Origin: Pseudonocardiales bacterium
Lineage (GTDB): Bacteria > Actinomycetota > Actinomycetes > Mycobacteriales > Pseudonocardiaceae
Direction: 5' to 3'
Length of the DNA stretch: 64,000 nucleotides
Assembly: GCA_019243635.1 (NCBI GenBank)
Contig: JAFAUB010000032.1
Location: forward strand, 46,057-110,056
The notes below the pieces were generated by a model. The model was given only the letters and a program-made list of their open reading frames with translations. It was not told where the DNA came from and made no database searches. Numbering within the stretch: position 1 is the first letter of the stretch; every line of letters starts with the position of its first letter. Both the position numbers and the translations under genes were made by a program. This document shows, piece by piece, positions 53,140-60,129 of this stretch.

Positions 53140-53222
53140 GGGTGCCTCTCTCTCTCGCCGTCGCTGTCATCACCTGCGGTGGGGGCCTGCTGCGGCCAGC
53201 GCCTCGCGGGCTGGACCGATGG

Positions 53223-53295
53223 TAGCGGTGGCCGGACTCGAACCGGCGACACAGCGATTATGAGCCGCTTGCTCTTCCGACTGAGCTACACCGCC
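53223..53295 (-). tRNA. metT: tRNA-Met (CAT)
   Basis: 73 nt on the minus strand: GGCGGTG acceptor arm with CACCGCT (first pair G-U), D-arm GTAGCTCAGTCGGAAGAGC, anticodon loop CTCATAA (CAT), T-arm GCCGGTTCGAGTCCGGC. It is most likely elongator Met, because the first acceptor pair is formed and the initiator mismatch is absent. Confidence 0.95.
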
Positions 53296-53331
53296 TTCAC
53301 GGGCTACACCGCGCTCAGGGCGCCCCCTGCG

Positions 53332-53404
53332 AGCCCCAATACGGAATCGAACCGTAGACCTTCTCCTTACCATGGAGACGCTCTGCCGTCTGAGCTATTG
53401 GGGC
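53332..53404 (-). tRNA. thrT: tRNA-Thr (GGT)
   Basis: 73 nt on the minus strand: acceptor GCCCCAA/TTGGGGC, D-arm TAGCTCAGACGGCAGAGC, anticodon loop ATGGTAA (GGT), T-arm TACGGTTCGATTCCGTA. First gene of the thrT-metT-rpmG-hadAB unit. Confidence 0.96.
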
Positions 53405-53441
53405 GGTGGTCTCACCGGCTCAAGCAAGCGCGGCGACGCCG

Positions 53442-53472
53442 ACTCTACACAACCTCGAAGCGGTCCGGGTAA
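53442..53472 (-). promoter_or_regulatory. Possible promoter of thrT-metT-rpmG-hadAB
   Basis: Minus-strand TTACCC (53467-53472) and TAGAGT (53442-53447), spacer 19 nt; the -10 is preceded by TGTG. Located about 38 nt before the tRNA-Thr 5' end. Confidence 0.35.
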
Positions 53473-53511
53473 CCGCCGGGAACGCCGGCCTGGCGCTCAT
53501 CGGTCCGACGA

Positions 53512-56097
53512 CTACCGGACCAGGGTGAGCACCGTCTCCTCGCGAGCCCCGGCGGCGCGGACGGTCCGGGCGGCCAACCAGGCATCGAACCGGGCCGGCT
53601 CGAGCGGGCGTGAGAACAGGAAGCCCTGCGCGACGTCGCAGCCCATCTCCACCAGCTGGTCGCGGGTGGCATCCTGCTCGACCCCCTCCGCGACGACGAC
53701 CAACCCGAGCGAGTGGCCGAGGTCGACGATGGCGCGGACCACCGCGAGGTCGCCGAGATCACTGGCCAGCCCCAGCACGAAACTTTTGTCGATCTTGACC
53801 TCGTCGACCGGCAGGCGCCGCAGATAGGCCAGTGACGAGTACCCGGTGCCGAAGTCGTCCACCGCGATACGGACGCCTAGCCCATGCAGTTCGCGCAGCA
53901 CCGGCAACGCGTGCTCTGGATCACTCATCACCGCCGACTCGGTGAGCTCGAAACCCAGGAGCGCGGCGGGCACCCGGTGCCGCCTCAGGGCGTCGGTCAC
54001 CCGGCGTGGGAACCCGGTGTCGGCCAGGTTGCGCACCGAGAGGTTGACCGCGACCGACAGCGACAGCCCGCGGTCCAGCCAGCTACGGCACTGCGTCAGG
54101 GACCGGTCGAGCACGTAGTCGGTGAGTGGGTCGATCAGGCCGGTGGTCTCGACGAGGGTGACGAACTCCACCGGGTCGAGCATCCCGAACTCCGAATGGT
54201 GCCAGCGCACCAGCGCCTCCACCCCGATCACCTGGCGGGTGGACAGCGCCAGCTGGGGCTGGAAGTGCACGTCGACCCGCCCGGTGTCCAGCGCGTGGCG
54301 GAACTGGGTGACCAGCTGGAAACGGCGCAACAGGGCCTGGCCCATGCTGGGGAGGTAGCTGCGGACGGCCTCGTCGCCGCCGCGGGCGGCACGTAAGGCC
54401 ACATCGGCCCGCTGCAGCAGGGTATCCGCGTCCCGGGTGGGCTCGATCCCGGTCAGCGCCACGCCGACCACCGCGCTGCACTCCACGGCGAGCTTGTCGA
54501 CCGGGTAGGGCTCACTCAACGTCGCCTGCACCTGCTCAGCCACCTGCCGCGCCCGTTGCGCGCAGACGTCGAGGAGCAGCGCGGCGAACGTGTCCCCCGC
54601 AAGCCGGGCGGTGAGCGCCTGGTCCGGCAGGGTGGCGCGAAGCCGCTCGGCCGCGCCCAGGACGACGCGATCGCTCCAGACGTGGCCCAGCGCATCGTTC
54701 ACAGAGGACAGCAGCCCAAGCTCGATGACGATCACGGCGCATGGCGTCGAGTCCCGGCGCAGCACCTCGGTCGCGGCCTCTCGGAAACCGAGCCGGTTGC
54801 GCAGGTTGGTGAGGCTGTCGTGGTAGGCGTCGTACCGTAGCTGGGCGAGGAGCCGGCAGTTGTCCAACGCGGTGGCGAGATGGCTGGCCAGCGTCTCGAC
54901 CAACCGCAGGTCAGCTGCCCCGAAACCGCGCACCCGACTCAGCCGATCGTGCACCTCGATGACACCCAGGAGCTGGTCTGCCCCCCGCAGCGGTACCACC
55001 AGCATCTCCGAGGCGGCCCTCGTGGTCAGGGCGGAGGCGATGAGCGGGTCCCCCCCGCTGTCCACCAGACGCCGCACCTGCCCGGTCACAGCCTGCGGGG
55101 CAGGCAGAACGGCGGCCGCCTGCCAGGTAGGCAGAACGGCGGCGATGTCGCGCCGCGACAGCGGACAGGGCAGCGCCAGACCGGCGACCACGGTGTGCGG
55201 CTCTCCGTCAGCCGGTATCCGATGCAGTAGGACGCGGGTGGCATTGAGCTGTTCTCGCACCAGTTCCATGGCGGTGCTCCAGACACCCTCATCCAGTTCG
55301 GGCGCCCCGTCGTCCCCGCCTCGCCCGGCCACCGCCACCCGCAGGCTGAGGTCGTTGAGCACCCCGAGATCTCGGTGGTCGCGCAGCAGTCCGTAGTAGG
55401 CGCGGTACACTGCGGCCACCGTCACCGCCAGTAGGCCTACCAGCACGGTGCCCCACGGCACCACCCGCACCGTCTCCGCAGCGGTGAGCCCGAGTGCGGC
55501 GTTGAGCAGACCGGTGAGGTAGAGGTGCATCACCGGGCGCTCACTCTGGCCGGGGCGTCTGCGATCCAGCAGCACGATGAAGACCCAGGTCAGCCAGGAC
55601 GTGATGGCGTGAGCGATGACGAACCCGGCGAGCACTGCGGTCCAGCGCGGCAGCCCGGGCCAGATCGGCTCGAACACCAAACGGGCCACGAGGTCGGTGA
55701 CCGCGACGGTGAGGGTCGCGTAGGAGAGGTTGAACAGCAGCTTGGACACGGTGTCGCGGCGCAGCAGCCGGGCGATGACCAGAACGCCGAGATAGGCGGC
55801 CAGCACGACCGGGCCGGATAGGTACAGCAAGCCGAACATCAGCGGGATCTCGGTGGGAGTGATCCGCGCGGTGTCGCGACGGACCTCGACCTCGATCGCC
55901 AGGAGTCGGGCGATCCCGAATGTCGCCGCCAGCATGAGGCCGCCGAGTAGCGTGCCGTGGCTCGGCGTGGAAGCCGTACCCACCACGGCCGCCCCAGCGA
56001 CCCCGGCGACGAGCGCGAGGGTGGCGACGAAGGCAGTCGGGGCCACGGCTCGTCCGCTCGACAGCACGGCGCCCGACGGGCGCCATCTCACATCCAC
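53512..56097 (-). CDS. Membrane GAF-GGDEF-EAL protein (cyclic di-GMP phosphodiesterase)
   Basis: 861 aa from GTG 56097, chosen because GGAGG lies 5 nt upstream and the open frame above it (to 56301) reads through a hairpin. About seven membrane segments cover residues 10-220, then a GAF domain (AELDEGVWSTAMELVREQLNATRVLLHRI). The diguanylate-cyclase-like domain has AGDTF where GGDEF is expected, so cyclase activity is probably lost. The EAL domain keeps VIGVEALVRW, NLSVRN, ELTESA, DDFGTGYSSL, KIDKSF and AEGVEQ, the residues needed for phosphodiesterase activity. Predicted to hydrolyse c-di-GMP, possibly under GAF control. Confidence 0.9.
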   Translation of the reverse strand: MDVRWRPSGAVLSSGRAVAPTAFVATLALVAGVAGAAVVGTASTPSHGTLLGGLMLAATFGIARLLAIEVEVRRDTARITPTEIPLMFGLLYLSGPVVLAAYLGVLVIARLLRRDTVSKLLFNLSYATLTVAVTDLVARLVFEPIWPGLPRWTAVLAGFVIAHAITSWLTWVFIVLLDRRRPGQSERPVMHLYLTGLLNAALGLTAAETVRVVPWGTVLVGLLAVTVAAVYRAYYGLLRDHRDLGVLNDLSLRVAVAGRGGDDGAPELDEGVWSTAMELVREQLNATRVLLHRIPADGEPHTVVAGLALPCPLSRRDIAAVLPTWQAAAVLPAPQAVTGQVRRLVDSGGDPLIASALTTRAASEMLVVPLRGADQLLGVIEVHDRLSRVRGFGAADLRLVETLASHLATALDNCRLLAQLRYDAYHDSLTNLRNRLGFREAATEVLRRDSTPCAVIVIELGLLSSVNDALGHVWSDRVVLGAAERLRATLPDQALTARLAGDTFAALLLDVCAQRARQVAEQVQATLSEPYPVDKLAVECSAVVGVALTGIEPTRDADTLLQRADVALRAARGGDEAVRSYLPSMGQALLRRFQLVTQFRHALDTGRVDVHFQPQLALSTRQVIGVEALVRWHHSEFGMLDPVEFVTLVETTGLIDPLTDYVLDRSLTQCRSWLDRGLSLSVAVNLSVRNLADTGFPRRVTDALRRHRVPAALLGFELTESAVMSDPEHALPVLRELHGLGVRIAVDDFGTGYSSLAYLRRLPVDEVKIDKSFVLGLASDLGDLAVVRAIVDLGHSLGLVVVAEGVEQDATRDQLVEMGCDVAQGFLFSRPLEPARFDAWLAARTVRAAGAREETVLTLVR

Positions 56098-56473
56098 ACG
56101 GGCCTCCGGCGGTGGCTCAAGAGCTGCGTCCTCCCCCGCCCACAGCCCCCGATCATCGCCTACTGTTCGGGTGGATTGGGCGGATTGGCGAAGTCGATGC
56201 GAGGAGCTCAGGCGACTTCCGCGCCGTACTTGCCGATCTCGACACCGCAGCGCACGCCCGTGAAAGCGGGCGTGATAATGCAGAGGGGAGTCATCATTCA
56301 CCTCCAGCTACTCGTCATTCAGGACCAGGTAGTCACCAAAAGTGAGATCCACTTAACTCACTCGAGTGTAGGATAGCTTCTTTAGTGTTGTATCGCCACA
56401 TGGTTAATCCGGTCTGCAACCAGGCTCGGGGGAGAGCGGAAACCGCCTTGGAGCGCCTGTCAGGATGGCCCGC
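56098..56473. other. Divergent region between GGDEF-EAL gene and malQ
   Basis: 376 nt. It contains the hairpin CACGCCCG/CGGGCGTG (56253-56274) and overlapping inverted repeats around the perfect palindrome CACTCGAGTG (56359-56368) with AGTGAG...CTCACT (56341-56362). No gene is credible. Promoters for both genes should lie here. Confidence 0.5.
56341..56368. promoter_or_regulatory. Overlapping inverted repeats, possible operator
   Basis: AGTGAG (56341-56346) pairs with CTCACT (56357-56362) and the palindrome CACTCGAGTG occupies 56359-56368, immediately before TAGGAT (56370-56375), a plausible -10 for malQ. An operator role is inference. Confidence 0.35.
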
Positions 56474-58390
56474 ATGGACACCGCGCTCGAAGAGCTTGCC
56501 ACCGCCCACGGTGTCGCGACCTGGTACCGGGACGCGCAGCGTCGGCGGGTCGACGTCGACCCCGACGTGGTGCGGCGGGTGCTCGGACTGCTCGGCGTCA
56601 GCGGGGACACCCCGGCACAGGTCGCCGACGCGCTAGCCGCGCTCCGGTCACCCCGGATACCGGACACCGTGGTGCTGCGCCAGGGACAGCGCCGGGAGAT
56701 TCGCGACCTCGGCGTGCTCACCGATGAGCACGGCAGCGAGATACCAGTCCACGGGGCGCTCCCGGCGGGTCTCGCGCCCGGCTGGTACTCGCGCAGGCGC
56801 GGCGAGGAGCACACCACCGTGCTGGTAGCCCCACCGACGCTGCCCGAGCCGCCGCGTACCTGGGGCTGGATGCTGCAGCTCTACGCCCTGCGCTCGGCCG
56901 GCTCCTGGGGGATGGGGGACCTCGCCGACCTGCGCGAGTTCATCGCCTGGACGGCCACCGCGCACGGCAGCGGCGCCGTACTGGTCAACCCGCTGCACGC
57001 GGTGACCCCGACGCTGCCGGTGCAGCCCTCGCCCTACAGCCCCTCCAGCCGCCGCTTCGTCAACCCGCTCTACCTGCGGATCACGGACATCGGCGCCTAC
57101 CGCTGCGGGGAGCCGGGATTACGGGCCGAGGTGGACGCCCTGTGGGTCGACCCACAGAGTGAGCGGATCGACCACGACGCCGTCTGGCAGGCCAAGCAGG
57201 CCGCGCTGGAGCTGCTCTGGCGGGCGGAGGGCGCGCCGTGCCCGGTGATGTCGGAAGGGTCCCGCCACTTCGCGACGTTCTGCGCGCTCGCACAGCGGCA
57301 CGGTCCGCGCTGGTCACGCTGGCCCAGCGAGCTGCGGCACCCGGCGACGGCGAGCGCGGACCCGCAGCGGGTGGCGTTTCACGCCTGGGTGCAGCAGCGG
57401 TGCGACGAGCAGCTGGCCGCCGTGCGGGACGCCGCCGGTGGGATGTCCATCGGGGTGGTGCACGACCTCGCCGTCGGGGTGGACCCGGAGGGTGCCGACG
57501 CCTGGGCGCTGCAGGACGTGCTCGCCACCGGGGTCACCGTCGGCGCCCCGCCGGATACGTTCAACCAGCAGGGACAGGACTGGGGGCTGGCGCCGTGGCG
57601 CCCGGACCGGCTGGCCGCCACCGGGTACGCCGCGTACCGAGACATGCTGCGGGCCGTGCTCGCGCATGCCGATGGGCTGCGCATCGACCACGTCGCCGGC
57701 CTGTGGCGGCTGTGGTGGGTGCCGCCCGGGGCGTCCCCCGCTCAGGGCACCTATGTGTACTACAAGGCCGAGGCGATGCTCGCGGCGCTGGCGTTGGAGG
57801 CGCACCGGTCCGGTGCGGTGGTGATCGGCGAGGACCTGGGCACCGTGGAGCCGGAGGTCACTGAGACGCTGGCGGCGCAGCGGATGCTGGGCTGCGCGGT
57901 GCTGTGGTTCGCCCGCGACGAGCAGGCCCCCGGCGCGCCGCTACTCGCTCCGCAGCGCTGGCCGCGGTGTGCGGCGGCCAGCATCTCCACCCACGACCTG
58001 CCCACCGCGGTGGGCTTTCTGCGTGGGGAGCACGTGCGGGCGCGCGCCGAGCTGGGACTGCTGAACGACGAAGCCGCGGAGTGGGGCCGATGGGCAGGCG
58101 AACGCGCGGAGCTCGTCAGCCTGCTGCGCGCCGAGGGCCTGCTGCGCGCCGAGAACACCGAGAACGAAGAGGAGATCGTGGCGGCGATGCACGCGCTGCT
58201 GGCCCGCACGCCCTGCCGGCTGCTGCTGGCCTCCCCCTACGACGTGGTGGGCGAGGTACGCCAACCCAACCTGCCCGGCACCGTCGAGGAGTACCCGAAC
58301 TGGCGGCTGCCGCTGCCGGTGAGCCTGGAGCAGCTGCGGCGCGACCCGCGCGTCGGGCGAGTGACCGCAGCCCTGCGCGTGCGCCGGTAG
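56474..58390 (+). CDS. malQ: 4-alpha-glucanotransferase (amylomaltase, GH77)
   Basis: 638 aa from ATG 56474 (AGGA 8 nt upstream; ATG 56465 also possible). Actinobacterial MalQ with an N-terminal extension. GH77 motifs: LYALRSAGSWGMGDLADL, PSPYSPSSRRFVNPLYLRI, LRIDHVAGLWRLWWVPPG (nucleophile Asp), VVIGEDLGTVEPEV (acid/base Glu) and ISTHDLPTAVGFLRGEH. Transfers maltooligosaccharide units in glycogen/maltose metabolism. No glycogen genes are adjacent. Confidence 0.95.
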   Translation: MDTALEELATAHGVATWYRDAQRRRVDVDPDVVRRVLGLLGVSGDTPAQVADALAALRSPRIPDTVVLRQGQRREIRDLGVLTDEHGSEIPVHGALPAGLAPGWYSRRRGEEHTTVLVAPPTLPEPPRTWGWMLQLYALRSAGSWGMGDLADLREFIAWTATAHGSGAVLVNPLHAVTPTLPVQPSPYSPSSRRFVNPLYLRITDIGAYRCGEPGLRAEVDALWVDPQSERIDHDAVWQAKQAALELLWRAEGAPCPVMSEGSRHFATFCALAQRHGPRWSRWPSELRHPATASADPQRVAFHAWVQQRCDEQLAAVRDAAGGMSIGVVHDLAVGVDPEGADAWALQDVLATGVTVGAPPDTFNQQGQDWGLAPWRPDRLAATGYAAYRDMLRAVLAHADGLRIDHVAGLWRLWWVPPGASPAQGTYVYYKAEAMLAALALEAHRSGAVVIGEDLGTVEPEVTETLAAQRMLGCAVLWFARDEQAPGAPLLAPQRWPRCAAASISTHDLPTAVGFLRGEHVRARAELGLLNDEAAEWGRWAGERAELVSLLRAEGLLRAENTENEEEIVAAMHALLARTPCRLLLASPYDVVGEVRQPNLPGTVEEYPNWRLPLPVSLEQLRRDPRVGRVTAALRVRR

Positions 58391-58404
58391 CGCGCTACCG
58401 GCGC
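58381..58404 (+). terminator. Perfect palindrome over the malQ stop
   Basis: A 24-nt perfect palindrome (arms GCGCCGGTAGC and GCTACCGGCGC), containing the malQ stop codon. As RNA it would form a strong stem and is a plausible terminator, though a tiny loop must open at its centre. Confidence 0.5.
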
Positions 58405-58450
58405 AGACATGGAACCATGAGAGAGCGCCCTCGCTTCACCAGGAGGTGTC

Positions 58451-58645
58451 ATGAGCGACGACTCTTTCGAGGAGTTCCGGCACACCGCGACGGGATGGGC
58501 TCTCGAGCAGGAGATGGAGCTGGCGGCAGAGGTCTACGGCCCCGACCCCCAGGGACTTCGGACGCCCCGGTCCGAGTTGAGCGACGAAGAGCTCCTCGAG
58601 CGTTACCGGTCGCTTCTCGGGTTCGACCTGACCTGGGAGACGTAA
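58451..58645 (+). CDS. Small acidic hypothetical protein
   Basis: 64 aa with an excellent ribosome site (AGGAGGTGTC before ATG): MSDDSFEEFRHTATGWALEQ and SELSDEELLERYRSLLGFDLTWET. No transmembrane segment or known domain. It is rich in acidic residues and probably helical. It follows the malQ palindrome by 46 nt. Function unknown. Confidence 0.65.
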   Translation: MSDDSFEEFRHTATGWALEQEMELAAEVYGPDPQGLRTPRSELSDEELLERYRSLLGFDLTWET

Positions 58646-58790
58646 CCGGTCACGTCCGTCGGATGCCGCCTGTGGTAGCGCGAGCGGTCGCTGCGGCATC
58701 GACGGACCGCCCGAGGACAACCAGCAACGTCGAACCGGGCTGGGCGGTCCGCCTTCGATCGCATCATCGTGCTCGGCATAACACCTGCTG

Positions 58791-59378
58791 GTGACCCGCG
58801 AGATGATCGTATCGGTGATCGCCGTGGTGTCCGACCCCACACCCGAGCGGGCACGGAGGCTCTACACTTTCGTGGCTGAACTGGGCGCGACATGGTTGGG
58901 CGTCCACATCGAGGAGCGCTAGGGCGGCAACATCCGGCGCACAGCACCACCCGAGAGCCAGGTCACTGATTTCTGGGCGGCGCTGATCGAGGCATGGCAA
59001 GCCAGTCCCACCATCCAGCTCAGAGAAGTGGACCGCGCCCTGAGCTACGAGACCAACCTCGGTCGCCGACCGAGAGGCGACCGAGAGGCGACCGAGGCCG
59101 GTTGCCCAGCGGTGATCGGTGTACGACAACACTTACCCGGCCCCGCATCATCGCGACCGACGCAAACCACATGGGGCAGTCGGAACGGGGATGGATCCGG
59201 TGGCCGCGACCCGGCGGTGGCTGCCCAGCCGAGGGCTAGCCCTACCTGGGGACGGGGGACTGCTCCGCCGAATGGGGGGAGCACACCATCGCTCGGACCC
59301 GGTGCCGGTGGCAACCTCGTCAACAGTCACCACCAGGGAGAACAAAGAGGCCGTGATTCCGATGACAACTGCCACTAG
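58791..59378 (+). pseudogene. ORF interrupted by an in-frame TAG
   Basis: From GTG 58791 or ATG 58803 the frame reads MIVSVIAVVSDPTPERARRL and YTFVAELGATWLGVHIEER, then TAG at 58920-58922. The same frame continues GGNIRRTAPPESQVTDFWAA and EAWQASPTIQLREVDRAL up to about 59080 with strong GC at third positions. Beyond that it is low complexity. The continuity of composition across the stop suggests one gene with a nonsense mutation. Not recognised. Confidence 0.4.
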
Positions 59379-60129
59379 CGGCTGCACTCCTGCCAGCGCC
59401 CCAAATAACGACGCGGACCTGCCGGCGAGGGCGAGCGACGGCGATCCGGCGGCCTGGGAAGAAGTCGTGCGACGGTACGGCAATCTGGTATCGGCGACGG
59501 TGCGGTCGTTCCGGCTGCAGGAAGCCGATGCGCTCGACGCGGTGCAGACGACATGGCTGCGACTGGCCGAAAACGCTCACCATGTACTGTGGCCAGAACG
59601 GCTGGGCGGCTGGCTGGCCACCACCGCCCGCCGCGAATGCCTGCGTATCCTGCGTCAAGCCAAGTCCGCTCCGGACCCTCTTGAAACGGTGGCCGACACT
59701 ATCGCCGGCCCGTCGGTGGACCCAGCACAGCAGGCTATCGAGGCCGACACCGCGCGGACGCTGTGGAGCCTCGTCGAGGACTTGCCGCCCCGCCAGCGGA
59801 CTCTGCTGCGGGCGCTGTTCACCGACCATCCCCGGCCCTACTCCGAGTTAGCCCGCACCGCCGGAATCCCGCCCGGCGCGATCGGGCCTACCCTGGCCCG
59901 GGCTCTGCGGCAGCTTCAGGACAGGCTCGACGAACACGGGCTGGGACGACGGCCAGCCGATAACAACCGCTACCGCGTCGACACCGTGCGCTGTATGAGG
60001 TCCGGGTGCGCCACGAGGCACCTCGTCACAAGCTCCTCCAGCTGCACGCCGACGGCGCACAAGCGGGTCTGTAATCAGCCGGCGAGTTCCAAGGTGGTCA
60101 GCGTTCCGCTGTCCAGGTTGCTCACATAA
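59353..60129 (+). CDS. ECF RNA polymerase sigma factor
   Basis: 258 aa (GTG 59353; ATG 59362 alternative). Region 2 is DPAAWEEVVRRYGNLVSATVRSFRLQEADALDAVQTTWLRLAENAHHVLWPERLGGWLATTARRE. Region 4 is LPPRQRTLLRALFTDHPRPYSELARTAGIPPGAIGPTLARALRQLQDRL with its HTH. The last 55 residues are Ser/Cys/Arg-rich and overlap the 3' end of the convergent Hsp70 gene by 55 nt; homologues usually stop soon after region 4. No anti-sigma gene is adjacent, so control may come from the Hsp70-propeller protein or elsewhere (inference). Confidence 0.88.
   Translation: MIPMTTATSGCTPASAPNNDADLPARASDGDPAAWEEVVRRYGNLVSATVRSFRLQEADALDAVQTTWLRLAENAHHVLWPERLGGWLATTARRECLRILRQAKSAPDPLETVADTIAGPSVDPAQQAIEADTARTLWSLVEDLPPRQRTLLRALFTDHPRPYSELARTAGIPPGAIGPTLARALRQLQDRLDEHGLGRRPADNNRYRVDTVRCMRSGCATRHLVTSSSSCTPTAHKRVCNQPASSKVVSVPLSRLLT

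Noticed and set aside
56098..56301. 68-residue extension of the GGDEF-EAL protein
   Set aside because: Crosses an 8-bp hairpin, low similarity, and a better ribosome site precedes GTG 56097.
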